From NCBI RefSeq assembly GCF_000485595.1, contig NW_014577406.1, positions 168,003 to 198,295 on the forward strand: a stretch of DNA of 30,293 nt, read 5' to 3'. The notes under the pieces were generated by a model. The model made no database searches and was not told where the DNA came from. It saw only the letters and a program-made list of their open reading frames with translations. The position numbers were made by a program, and so were the translations under genes. Numbering within the stretch: position 1 is the first letter of the stretch; each line of letters opens with the position of its first letter. Of the stretch, positions 19,709-30,293 are shown piece by piece. Source of the stretch: Priapulus caudatus. Taxonomy: Eukaryota > Priapulida > Priapulimorpha > Priapulimorphida > Priapulidae.

Positions 19709-20004
19709 TATTATAAGTGAGAACGAGAGTCAATCATCACCATCCGCATCGAAACTTCGAAGTTACCATACTATTGTTGGATAATATATCAATATATAAA
19801 ACCATGATAGTTAATATGCGTCTAACCGCTCCTGTAGCTCACAAGCGGAAAGACAAACGCGCGTGGGAAATATAGCAGTCATGTGACTTACACAAACAAA
19901 TGAAAACATGCATATAAGACAGAAAGCACGCGTAACGGCGCAACTACATCATCCGCGGTTCCTCTGATCTAGCATCTATATCATTCCCACTCTATAGATA
20001 ACAC

Positions 20005-20104
20005 CAAGAGTCCATAATAGAAATTATATTATTATTCTATCTGCTTCTAAGTTTTATATTCGTTTCTATATTCTTCTATCTTCTTCTTCTATTATGGACT
20101 CTTG
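20005..20104. mobile_element. 100-bp miniature inverted-repeat element
   Basis: Ends CAAGAGTCCATAATAGAA and TTCTATTATGGACTCTTG are exact inverted repeats of 18 bp, flanked on both sides by ATAACAC (19998-20004 and 20105-20111). The interior is TTC/TA-rich. The part at 20336-20354 (TATTATGAGCTCTTGATA) resembles one end of it. Confidence 0.8.
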
Positions 20105-20348
20105 ATAACACTATAAGCATCTAGAGCACGTTCAAACATGTACGAGACACGAGACGATCGAGAGGCTGGCGTTTACTAGAAAGATATATGCGCGCGTCAA
20201 AATGACGAATGTGGCCACCTTGCCGCGGCTTTTCTCGATACATTTTGAGCTGCTGGTTGCTTGCACAGCAGTCAGCCAAATAAAGAAAAATAACGGGCAC
20301 GTATATATTTCATATATATAGGCATATATTATCTCTATTATGAGCTCT

Positions 20349-20352
<4 letters not shown>

Positions 20353-20391
<39 letters not shown>
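20353..20391. repeat. (TA)n microsatellite
   Basis: Pure AT dinucleotides leading directly into the palindrome at 20383-20452. Confidence 0.95.
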
Positions 20392-20392
<1 letters not shown>

Positions 20393-20452
20393 AGTAGATA
20401 ATAGGGAATTCCCTATATTCCCTAATTCATTATTATCTACTTCTGATATATA
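20383..20452. repeat. Palindrome with ATATATCAGAAGTAGATAAT arms
   Basis: The left arm ATATATCAGAAGTAGATAAT and right arm ATTATCTACTTCTGATATAT pair exactly. Between them are AGGGAATTCCCT and a half repeat ATTCCCTAATT. It is either a tiny MITE or a cruciform-prone repeat. Confidence 0.85.
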
Positions 20453-21640
20453 TGTAATTCTGTGCTCATAGGTAGTATCAGTATTAATGTACAATAAACG
20501 TCATCTTTATTAAAATATGATATTTGAAACAACCAAATTATGCAATAAATAACATATTAATATATGTGCAAATTGTGATACCAATAATAACTGCTCCATA
20601 GTTCTTTTCGATATTTCATTAATGTGAAAATAAGGGTAATCTGGATTTGTCAAATTAATGTGTGAAAATGAAGTTTAATAAAAGTTTTATCCCCTTCTTC
20701 TTATATATTCTTCTTATTTAATGATAAATAAATGTTAAATGGATCATTTCTAATATTCAAACTAAACACAATTGGTGAAATAAAAGTCAAATAGCAAAAC
20801 AATTCATCCTACATAACCAAGATTACTGTCGGTCACAAAACACTCTATTTCCACCAGCTAGACTCAATGCGGAAAACGCGCAAAAACCTACGAGCACAAA
20901 TTTTCCATTTCCCGAATAATCCCCCAATTCACACAAAACTGTGCCGCAAATCGACATATTGTTGCAGCACAAAGACGGCTATCCTGCGAACCCTCCCTCT
21001 TTCCCGCCACCTGACCGTACCGCTAGGGCACCCCTCGCATTTTTTGTCACTTCAAGGTTAGTGTCAAGGTTAACCAGGTTCCCACTCGCCTCAGACATAC
21101 CTGGCCGAAGATCAGCATTCTTGGCTTCTTGTCGTACCACATCTCTCTCTCTCTTCGTAGTTTCCCTAAAATCTACCACTACTCTCGCGCAATGCAAGCA
21201 CGCGAATAATCTCGGGGTTCCCCTTACAGGCTGATTATACTAGCAGAGAAATACACCGCCGACTCGTTTTGACTCGCGGCCAATGCTCGGCTAGCACCAT
21301 ATATTGACAGATAGGCTGGAACAAGTCTGAACACGCACCACGCTCAGGACACACAATCAGCGCACAGCACTGCTACGCGATCGACTTTATATAGCGCCTA
21401 ACAGGAACACGCCTAACAGGAACTTTCGCAATCAGCTGTGAATGCTTCTTGCACCACGCTGTAACCCAACCAGGCTGTGTGACTAACGTCAATATACACA
21501 AGGTCCCCTAACCCTAGCAAAGACCGTTTCTTGGAGCTAACCACACTGCAGACTCATTTTAAAACGCGCGCAAAATTCCAAATTTCGCACCAGTGCAGCC
21601 GAGACGACTCGAAGGGCATGAATTCATGTTACCATCGATC
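20453..21640. other. Spacer between duplicated segments, no gene recognised
   Basis: Mixed AT-rich then moderately GC-rich sequence. Minus-strand frames at 20979-21197 carry no known domain and lack an ATG. See the separate entry for a TATA-like site at 21385. A short direct repeat (TAACAGGAACACGCC / TAACAGGAAC) lies at 21399-21422. Confidence 0.5.
21385..21393 (-). promoter_or_regulatory. Candidate TATA box (minus strand)
   Basis: TATATAAAG on the minus strand in locally GC-richer sequence, followed about 130 and 250 nt downstream by donor-like CCTGTAAGG and CCAGGTATGT. It lies about 6 kb upstream of the first visible p53-like exon and in the right orientation to serve it. The only evidence is the motif. 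Confidence 0.2.
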
Positions 21641-21642
21641 AT

Positions 21643-21686
21643 ATCAGAGGTTAATAATGACAAATTTGTCATTATTAACCCCTGAT
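21643..21686. repeat. 44-bp near-perfect palindrome
   Basis: ATCAGAGGTTAATAATGACA and its inverse TGTCATTATTAACCCCTGAT meet at AAATTT. A third arm in direct orientation, ATCAGGGGTTAATAATGACA, lies at 21736-21755. The pattern suggests a miniature element with duplicated or nested ends. Confidence 0.9.
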
Positions 21687-22045
21687 CATATGTATGTAAT
21701 ACCTATGTACACTACATGTGTATGTATACATGTATATCAGGGGTTAATAATGACAGATACGATTATATTGTTATGCGATATAAGTTACAACATACACAAA
21801 CGCAACCTGCAGTGGCTGCCGAGAGCCTACCCTCCCTTCTCCATTCTCTACCTTCCTTTGTTCCCTTGTACCCCTCTACCCTCTATATCTTTACTCCTTA
21901 TATAGGGGAGGCTTCCCTCTCCGACCTGTGCGTGGTCACATCCTGCACTCGCCCAATCGCAGGTCCTATAGCCTAGTTAGGTTCGTCCACGTACCGTAAA
22001 GAACCAGTCCATATGATCGCCGGTCCAGCAGGCCTATTGTGATTG

Positions 22046-22072
22046 TGCTGCTGCTGCTGCTCCTGCTGCTGC
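22046..22072. repeat. (CTG)n triplet repeat
   Basis: Eight or so CTG/CTC units. No open coding context is recognised. Confidence 0.85.
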
Positions 22073-22125
22073 ATGTGTAGCAAACGCACACGTACCCACG
22101 CACACCGACTAACGTCACTGGTAGT

Positions 22126-22204
22126 TACTAGTACTAGTACTAGTAGTGCTGGTAACTTAGTAGTACTACTACTACTAGTACTAGTAGTAGTACTTAGTAG
22201 TAAT
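22126..22204. repeat. ACT/AGT low-complexity palindromic tract
   Basis: Alternating ACTAGT, AGTACT and TAGTAG units, largely self-complementary. Confidence 0.85.
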
Positions 22205-24065
22205 TATTGTAACATGTACTTGTAGTAATACAAGTATTCGTAGCCGTAGGTGTGGAATGTAATACCAGACTGCGAGCAGGCGAGTTCCAAGTTTTTGTGG
22301 AAAGTTTTTCTGCACAACGTACAGCAATGACGGCCTCCCCTCGACCGCAGGGGTAGACGAAGTTTTTGCTATAAGCAGCACGCTGGTACGATCTAATAAT
22401 TATAAGCAAAAACGGCAAAACGGGCTAGAGACGAGATGCACGTGCTCGCACGACGTGCCGCACGGGCCACGCGCTCGCACGACGCCACGGGGAGCGCGGG
22501 GTCAACAGGTTCATAAAAACCTCGCACGTACGGAGCCAGGTAATATAGCTTCGCTCTTAATATAGACTTATAGTTTTTCGAAACTTGAGCCTCCAAGGGC
22601 CTGTGCTCTAACAAACAATACAAGGCTTACACATGTGTGCGGTATGAACGTTCTTTTCTTTGTCAACATGTAGAAAGACGTGAACATTTAATGTAGTACA
22701 CAGTTACGTCAAACTATTTTAACGACTACTATTACTATTAGGAGACTATTACGACACTATTCCAACGTTCGCTCACCTATGGAAAGAAATCTTTCGTCTT
22801 TTGGAACAACCTTACACTTGCACGCAGTACAACGGCCTAGCTGCCATCATATATCGATGGATGAAAGATCGATGGGTATGTATGAATTCGAAGGAAGATA
22901 TGCTATATGCTGTATGCTGCCTACGGTCTATGAAGAGGGCTATGGTATGGTATTATTATGCGCTGCGCTCTGCTATATATACATGGTTGAACTATGACGT
23001 CATGATGCCAAACATGAGAGCATGGGGGGTAATAACACACATACCGCTCGTGCTTTTCCACATAACGGCTACTCGCGATTTACACTGTAAACAACGATCA
23101 ATCAGCGGCGTACTAAGATGGCTACGAGAATGACACTGCGACGTCACAATTCCAGGTAGACTGGTGCGCACGATAACTCGGCGAAGAATCTTTGGCTACA
23201 CTAAAGTCATAGTTACTGCAGCGTGTTGAACTGTCGATCGTGGCCCAGTCTAAGCCGAGTCGCCACCGATGGTCTGGAAAAATCTCTGGGACATGCGTCC
23301 AAGAGAGCCTCGTGGCGCCATCTAGGGGACGCGATAAGTACGAGAATAACTTCAGGGCGTTCAATTAAATAAATTACAAATCGCGTTTATAGACGCAAAT
23401 AGTCACGCGCCAACCAAACAAAGTACCCATTACCACCATTGGCGATTTATTCTCGCCCTACGTGCAAAGTGGAAAGGCTTCTGCAAGCGCCAGAACTGCT
23501 CAATTGACCGATTCTCGGGCTTTCTGTACTACCCAAAGGGCCTTACGTATATAGTTATACATATTGGGCAGCGAATTGTCTCTAATGGCACCACCAGGTG
23601 GTGCTGTTCGCGCTTCGCGCGTATACCGGGCTGCAGACTGTCCAGGGTGATTCCAACTCCGTATAAGTAAATTTGAGTTTCTAATTTGATATTTAGCAAC
23701 GTACCGTCCAATTGAAATAATCTTCGTTTGAAAAGGGGAGGGATTGTAGTGTTTACGCCTGAGGTCAGCTGAAACGTAACTAAGTAAACTAACCGTTCCG
23801 CAAACGTAAACAGAAAGTAGAACATAAACGTCTTGCTTATATACACTGTGAGGGGATTGGCATGAGCTTGCGATAAGAGCAGCATGGTGGTTGGACCGAT
23901 TTTATTGTCTGAGGTACTGTGACTGTTTTAAGTTTTAGGTTTTGCAATTTATTTATGTTTGCACACGTAATTTATATTACTTATTACTAGTAGTAGTTCG
24001 GTCGGGTTAGTAATTGCTGAAAAAGTACTAGTAATATGTTATCTGGTAGCATTTCCACTCGCCAA
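22205..24065. other. Spacer sequence, no gene recognised
   Basis: Unique DNA. Frames of 60-118 codons on both strands were inspected (for example 22801-23133 plus, 23529-23885 minus) and none shows a known domain. Upstream coding exons of the p53-like gene could lie here but I could not identify them. Confidence 0.5.
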
Positions 24066-24155
24066 CAGGGCTGGTCAGACCAGACATTCTACTAGCCCTT
24101 AACTGATTTCTACTAGCCTTGGGCGAGCAGCGCGAGCGTTAGTTTCAAAGCCCTG
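24066..24155. mobile_element. Possible small hAT-like element ending at the duplication breakpoint
   Basis: Starts CAGGGCTGG and ends CAAAGCCCTG, a 7-bp inverted terminus fitting the hAT end consensus. The interior has repeated TCTACTAGCC. The right flank CTTAATGT has no matching left copy (CTCGCCAA), so the left boundary may be wrong or the element rearranged. Homology between copies A and B begins within its last two bases. Confidence 0.45.
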
Positions 24156-24808
24156 CTTAATGTAAACGGTCGGCTAAACTGCCAACATGGCGCCATGTAT
24201 TAGATGACACGTGACCTCTATTAAATCACTACCGTTCCATTGCCTGCTGTTGGTGTTGGGGGTGTGACACGTCGTCTGTCGATTAATCGGAGGGTCAGCA
24301 ACCCCTGTCCACTAAGTCTGATGTGTCATGTTTTGTGGTTGTATTAGGCTAGTTAGCGTGTGCGCCACTCGCATACTTGGGATATGGGTTGAATTCCAAA
24401 TGTAACTTTTTCAGGCAATGTCTGTACGACTGTTTTCCAGGTACAAATTTGATGTACGTGAGTAAATTTGCAATACATTTTAAAACAGCTCGCCGTCATC
24501 GTGTCACAAAAATCGCATGGAAATACAGCTTAACCACATGCCTTCTAGCTTTAATAGTGCCACTCGGCTAAACACAGTCTGATAATTATTCAACTGCTGA
24601 AATTCAATTCTGAATTATATGACCCTACGGAGAATTTAATAGTGGTCTACTGTCAGATTGTAAACTTGTCAGCAACTTATACCGTTTTACCACCAACAGA
24701 TGGCAGCACGAGCTTAAAACACATCAGCTGTGCAAGCGGGTCTACTTTCTTTCTGCTGAACATCGACCTACTCTTGTGACATGCGAGACATGCCGTATCA
24801 ACGACATA

Positions 24809-25255
24809 AGCGCGGTCACACGGACGTTTTTGGCCCGAGTCTAATTAGGCCCGTGCCAGATTTGTCCTATCGAAAACGTCGGACCAGGCCCGAGCCAAAT
24901 TTTAGCACCAGCTTTTGCGAGCGGTAGATGCCCGCGAGTGTCGAACGTGTACTTCGACGAATAAAGTCCAAAACAGTATAAAAATTCGAAAAATTTGATC
25001 AGGATGCACGTTTTCAAGATTGATATATTGAACTCGGACGGAAGTAAACACTCTGAATCGTAACACAACGCCATCCTCGCGACATACTGCCAAAGTATCT
25101 GTGAGATATTGGTGCAATAAAATTTATTTGAATTGAATTTGAATTTGACAGACAGTATTCACTTGCGTACGTGTGAACGCTCCGACTCAAACGCGGCCCG
25201 AGCCAAACCTAGACCATTTTGGCTCGAGCCAAGCCATGACCGTGTGAACGCGACT
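24809..25255. mobile_element. MITE with GTTCACACGG-type ends (copy B)
   Basis: Counterpart of 14605-15048 with indels. The left terminus reads GCGCGGTCACACGG and the right CCGTGTGAACGCGACT. Confidence 0.7.
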
Positions 25256-25587
25256 ATAGTATCTGTTGGTGCTTCGAAGCAATCACACACGCAATGCAAC
25301 ACTATTTCGCCAGCTGATACCACTGAAACTGAATCCTATCCCTATTATATCAAGTATATCGCGGCAGTACCATGTGTAAAATATAAAAATTATAATACAC
25401 TGCAACCTAAATGTATTACATTATGTCATAGTGTATTATAACGCAGCGAGCGCGAAACCATCTTAAATGTGTTTTTTTCTAATCATTACATGCTACCGCA
25501 GAAAACACAATGTATATTACTTGCCTACTTATGTAGAAGAAAAAAAATGATATTACCCAATTGAAAACCTGGACCTACTTTACTCAA

Positions 25588-25619
25588 CTCATGATTGCCA
25601 TCACCAAATGGGTGGAAGG
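25588..25619 (-). pseudogene. p53: Broken copy of p53-like exon a
   Basis: Equivalent of the 30-nt exon at 15379-15408. It is 32 nt because of two one-base insertions, so it no longer keeps frame, and the donor GTGAGT reads TTGAGT. Either a decayed duplicate or consensus errors. Confidence 0.7.
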
Positions 25620-25801
25620 CTGTAAAAAAGAGAAAAATGCCGGGAATTATTACTAAAATAATATTGACAAAAAGACAAAAAGACAATAACACACAATATG
25701 GATTGAACAGTTTATTGAGATATTGAATAGGATCAATCCCGAAACATGCCGAACTGCATAATGCTGACTGAGTGCCACAGGCACTTGGAGCGTTTCAATA
25801 A

Positions 25802-26452
25802 AGTAGTATCGAAAGCAAAGACCTCGAAAAACGGAAGACCTAAGACCTAAGACCTCGAAAACAAAGGACCTCTGAAAAATATACTGAGGCACTAAAAATC
25901 TTCGTTACTTGGTGTTTCGCAAACATTGTCTACCATATCCGCAAATAATAGCAGGGTCTTCGTTTTCGAGATTACCACCCCCAAATCTCGAAACGAAGAC
26001 CACCCGACTATACAATGTAGACAACACTAGAATTAAAGGCATTTATAACAGTGGAAGACTAGAGATAATTTTTCACAAGAAAACACAGGCAACCCATGCA
26101 GCGTTCATTTGCGAACAACAACCATTGCTTCTCGACGGCGGAACGTAATGTTCTAAAGAAAGCGAAAGTACTGTATAAATATCGGATAGAGTGTGTTGTT
26201 TGAGCAGCAGGCTGTCTACATTGATAGTCATTAATTCGCTTAAAAATGGGGTCTTCGTTTCGAGATTTTGGGGGGTAACTCGAAGACCTGCTATTATTTG
26301 CGGATATGGTAGACAATGTTTGCGAAACACCAATTAACAAAGATTTTTAGTGCTTCAGTATATTTTTCGACAGGTCCTTGTTTTCGAGGTCTCAAGTCTC
26401 AAGTCTTTGTTTTCGAGGTCTTAGGTCTTAGGTCTTCGTTTTCGATACTACC
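25802..26452. mobile_element. Fold-back element with TTTCAATAA flanks (copy B)
   Basis: Counterpart of 15591-16240. TTTCAATAA is present on both sides (25793-25801 and 26453-26461). The right arm keeps TTAGGTCTTAGGTCTTCG units that are partly lost in copy A. Confidence 0.85.
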
Positions 26453-26574
26453 TTTCAATAAAATATAATGCTAAATAAATACGAAATCTATTTACTACCA
26501 AAGTCCTACTAGTAGCACTGTATATTTATGTGTCAGTGTGCAGCAGCAGCCAGCGAGTTGCTCATAGGGTCGAG

Positions 26575-26772
26575 TCATACCTATGTGTCGCCGCTACCTA
26601 TGTGTCCGGTACCTGTGTGGTCCCAGTACGCATACTTGTGCGGTACCTTGCCAGTACGCCCCGGTACCTATGTGTCCCAGTACCCAGGTACCTATGTGTC
26701 CGCAGTACCCCGGTACCTATGTGTCCCAGTACCCCAGGTACCTATTGTCCCGTACCTATGTTTCCCAGCTAC
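26575..26772. repeat. GGTACC minisatellite, forward block (copy B)
   Basis: Counterpart of 16368-16564 with many one-base differences. Confidence 0.88.
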
Positions 26773-27226
26773 AACACGAAACAAAGGATTTCCGGATTAA
26801 GCCTAGGCTGTTACGTCAGCAAACAAAAAATTAAATGTTTTTTTAGTTAATTTTCAAAATACAAAACTGTCAGTTCAGTTCACATTTTTGCATTAAGCGG
26901 GGACACACCATGCGAAATTCGCATATATCATATAATATATATTTTATATATCATTATAATGTTCAATTTTCCATTTATCGTTTTTTTCATGACTTTTATA
27001 TGACTTCCATATGATTTTAATATATTAATAATGAATGCGATTAATTTTGAGATTAATTCAGATATTTTTTCTTTTGTGTTAAAAGAATTTTGAGTCCCGT
27101 ATTTAAAGGTTAGGCTGAATCAGTATTATTTCATATTGTTTAAAGACATATTTAAGGAGACATACTGAGCATAGTTTTATTCTTCATGACTTTAAATAGT
27201 ACCCCCTTTTAAGATGGGGAACATGG

Positions 27227-27378
27227 TACGGGAAACATAGGTCTGCTGGACACATGAGGTACCCGGTACTGGGATACATAGGTACCGGACACATAGGTAC
27301 CGGGACACATAACGGTACCTGGTACTGGGACACATAGGTACCGGGACACATAGGTTACCGGGACACATAGGTATGGAC
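27227..27378. repeat. GGTACC minisatellite, inverted block (copy B)
   Basis: Counterpart of 17013-17156. Confidence 0.88.
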
Positions 27379-27485
27379 CCGGTATTTAGTACCCAGATGG
27401 GTCGTTGTCGTATAGGTACTACAGATATGTACCGTGAGGTAGTTTTAGGTGTTTAGTATTATGTTTATATTTTTATATGAGGTAT

Positions 27486-27550
27486 GTTAGGGTTAGGGTT
27501 AGGGTTAGGGTAGGGTTAGGGTTAGGGTTAGGGTTAGGTTAGGGTTAGGG
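27486..27550. repeat. Interstitial telomere-like (TTAGGG)n tract (copy B)
   Basis: About ten TTAGGG units, more regular than in copy A, between GAGGTATG and GTACACTTCTG. Confidence 0.95.
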
Positions 27551-27595
27551 TACACTTCTGTAGTACAGTCTGGTACACTTTGTGTATCATATTAT

Positions 27596-28789
27596 CAAGG
27601 CTCGACACTAGCGGTGGCCCCGGTGGCCGGGGCCACCAAAACTTGATGTCGCGGCCACCAAAATTTCAAAAGTTAAAATTTGGTGGCCCGAACGGGCCAC
27701 TAAAATTTCAAAGTGTCTATGTGATGAAAAAATAATTGTTTCTTACGTGCTAATCTCATTCAAAAGAGAGCGAGCAATTCGCGGAGCGAGGGCACACGGA
27801 CGCACGTGCAGCATTCTATACCGCGCGCATACACGGGCGCACGTTTTAATCGATCGTCTACTGCGGCTGCAACAACCCACATTATTGTGTTACAATACAT
27901 GCGTCCCGGAAGGGTCGGTACGGGACGCGGGACACATGGGCCAAAATACGGGACGTCCTGGTCACCCTGATTGCTAGCTAGCTGCACTGGTGCTCACTGT
28001 TTCGGATCCAAAGCGAAACTGCGCAGCGTTCGAAAGTTCGCCGTAGAATAACTGAACTATTCCATGAAGATGATCAAGTATTTAATCCGAAGTGTAATTA
28101 TTAGTGCTTTGTAATTTATTTATGCATTTCTCTGTCTCTTTACGCCAACGAAATATTGAACTTAGTCTTAGACATGGCTGCTTTTTCTTTTTAAATGCAT
28201 GCCGTACCCAGGCTACTTTGTTGATATAATTATGGTTCTACTTTATCTTATTACATCTGCAATATTTTATTTTTACAGTTTTCAAAGCCTGCCAGACATT
28301 TTAACTTTAATGAGATTAAATGTATATGTTTTATTTAACATGAAAAGCCATTGTGTTTGTTGTTTTATTACAGTTCATGCTCTGTGACTTTGATCTTCTG
28401 AACGTCTGAACTGATGCGTTAGCATGTTGCACCGCCGACCGCGCGTGTTTAGATAAATAAATGAGTGAAAGTAGAAAATGATATGCAAGATTCTGTGAAA
28501 ATTGATGCGTGGACTTGGATATATTCAAATGTATCCTCAATCACATCAATGTCAGTGATGTGCATTTGTGTGGGGTTTGTTTAAGACTTGTGCAAGGCAT
28601 CAGACGGCCCAATTTTCTAAATAATATACAATTACTAAGCATTGAATAAAGGAGTTTTAATGTTTTTTCTTTGTGTTTTTTTTGTCGGCAGGGGCACCCG
28701 ATTGCTATTTCGGGCCACCAAAATTGAAATACAATGATTTTGGATGGCCGATCGGCCCAGCTGAAAAAAAAAGTTAGTGTCGAGCTTTG
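27596..28789. mobile_element. hAT-like element with GGTGGCC repeats (copy B)
   Basis: Counterpart of 17378-18526. CAAGGCTCGACACTA is kept at the left; the right end reads TAGTGTCGAGCTTTG. Confidence 0.72.
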
Positions 28790-28929
28790 CATATATGTAC
28801 CTCGTCGGTACATACTCTGTAGTACCTGATACACAACGACCCCTTACAGCTTGTTAGTACCAAGGGTACGTTCCGGCAGTACCCTAGGGGACATAGACCA
28901 CTTCGTAAGCCTAAGCGACTGCTAGTCTG

Positions 28930-28993
28930 ACTGGTACCCTCCCATTCTCACACGCTCGATATCAAGGGCGTGTGAGAAGCGAGACGGTACCAG
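28930..28993. repeat. Hairpin flanked by GGTACC (copy B)
   Basis: Counterpart of 18653-18713, with TTCTCACACGC and GCGTGTGAGAAG arms. Confidence 0.8.
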
Positions 28994-29232
28994 GTTCAAC
29001 TCAAGTCTAACTCATATGGTCATAAAGCAAAATCTTACCAACGTGCGCGGCGGGCTAGCGCATGCGCCACACACTGGGGAGGACGTTTCAGCACTGCATT
29101 GCTCGCCGTAGCTCCTCCCCCACCCACGAACCTGGCCAGCACACAGCCGCCCTATACACGCATTACACGCCTAATCACATAGGGTCTGCAGCGGAGACCA
29201 TATCGCAACCACTAAATATTATCTTGATATTA

Positions 29233-30054
29233 TCAAGAGCGGATCAATACTAGAGATGTACAACGGAAAAACGGGAAAATAGGCTATTCACGACTACACT
29301 TATTCTACTTTGGCGCTGCGAGTCTAGAATAATTCTTTCATGTATTGCATTATAGCAGAATTCTTCTGCTCTCTAAAACAAGGCCACCGCTTGTCAATAC
29401 GATACTCCTACGGCGGAGATATCGCGCTTCCTAAACGCTCCCCCCCACATTTGCAAACGCCACTCCGAATCCACTTCTGCCACCTATTCCTAACACGCGG
29501 CTAAGCGTTGCTTCGTTGAAAAGTTCGGTTTTTCTCCGCGATAAACATTTATGAATGACGGCCGTTCGGTTATTCATAGGTGACATTCGGGGGCATCGCC
29601 TATGCCCTATCTTCCATTATCTTTCCTAGCACGGCTAACGCCGCTCATTGGATGGAGCCGGCTCCATCAACGTTTTACAACGCAGCTCAGCTTACTAAGT
29701 GTAGTAACCAGTACAATTTGGGCAATGACATCAATTATCAGCGCTCCAAGTGGCTGACGGAAAACGATAGGCCAAAATGCTTGTACCCGCGTGTTAGGAT
29801 GGTGGCAGAAAGTGGATCGAGGTGGCGTTGGCATGTGGAGGGGGTTTAGAGGCCGATATCTCCGCCTAGGAGGTATCGTATTGGACAAGCGGTTGGTCTT
29901 TGTTTGTACGAGAGCAAAGAATTTCTGCTTAATGAATACCATGAACATTATTCTAGACTCGGCAGGACAAAGCTAAGAATAGTATGTAGTCGTGAAATAG
30001 CAGCTATTTTCGCCGTTTTCCGTTGGTTTACACTCTAGGTATTATCGCTCTTGC
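29233..30054. mobile_element. Fold-back element, TCAAGAGCGG ends (copy B)
   Basis: Counterpart of 18937-19708, about 50 bp longer through scattered insertions. The right end reads CGCTCTTG with an extra base. Confidence 0.8.
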
Positions 30055-30293
30055 ATATTATAAGTAAGAACGAGAGTCATATCATCACCAATCCCGCCAA
30101 TCGAAACTCGAAGTTACCATACTATGTTGGATAATATATTCAATATATAAACCATGATAGTTAATATGCGGTCTAACGGCGCTCCGTAGCTCACAAGCGG
30201 AAAGACACAACGCGCGTGGGCAAATATAAGCAGATCATGTGACTTAGCACAAACAAATAAAAACATCATATATGACCAGGGATAAGCGACGCA

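Larger units (their letters stand above)
13952..19935. repeat. Duplicated segment, copy A
   Basis: Collinear with 24154-30293 over its whole length in direct orientation, starting at TGCTTAATGT. The offset grows from about 10.2 kb to about 10.35 kb because copy B carries extra bases. It contains p53-like exon a and, after it, several fold-back elements, GGTACC minisatellites and a TTAGGG tract. The right limit is approximate because copy B reaches the window end. Confidence 0.95.
24154..30293. repeat. Duplicated segment, copy B
   Basis: Direct copy of 13952-19935, collinear to the window end. It differs by very frequent one-base insertions and deletions, many in homopolymers, giving a net gain of roughly 150 bases over 6 kb. 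All fold-back elements of copy A are recognisable at the same relative places. Confidence 0.95.

Noticed and set aside
20979-21197. Minus-strand frame as first p53 coding exon
   Set aside because: It lacks an ATG and has no transactivation-type acidic/hydrophobic motif.

Overview
The window is animal (metazoan) nuclear DNA. It is intron-rich and full of microsatellites and small inverted-repeat transposons, and it contains two short interstitial TTAGGG tracts. The one gene I can read is a p53/p63/p73-family transcription factor on the minus strand. Eight of its exons lie between 15408 and 5514. I joined them by reading splice sites and phases by eye; together they give 978 nt (325 codons plus stop) with every junction in phase. 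The family suggests an invertebrate with a single p53-like gene. I cannot name the phylum.

Layout. 1-4587: simple and low-complexity repeats (a GCATAGT heptamer array, GA/CT, TA, CA and GT tracts), bracketed by two single ambiguous bases at 424 and 4587, with no recognisable gene. 4588-5513: 3' flank of the p53-like gene, with a possible polyadenylation signal and a hammerhead-like core on the plus strand. 5514-15408: the gene. Its introns hold at least six miniature elements of pogo/Tigger-like, hAT-like and Harbinger-like appearance, several ending very close to splice sites. 13952-about 19935: first copy (A) of a roughly 6-kb segment that starts in the first visible intron, carries the most 5' visible exon, and is then built almost wholly of fold-back elements, GGTACC minisatellites, a TTAGGG tract and a hAT-like element. 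About 19936-24153: unduplicated spacer with tiny palindromic elements, TA, CTG and ACT-type repeats and a weak candidate minus-strand promoter. 24154-30293: second copy (B), direct orientation, differing from A by very many single-base indels.

The first coding exon(s), expected to encode the transactivation domain, were not found. In the visible part the p53-type DNA-binding domain, tetramerisation helix and a short basic p53-type C-terminus follow in the normal order. Five of the seven visible introns fall at the same positions and phases as introns of human TP53 (compared from memory). The main question raised by the window is whether the 6-kb duplication is real or an assembly product, because copy B contains a broken version of one p53 exon.
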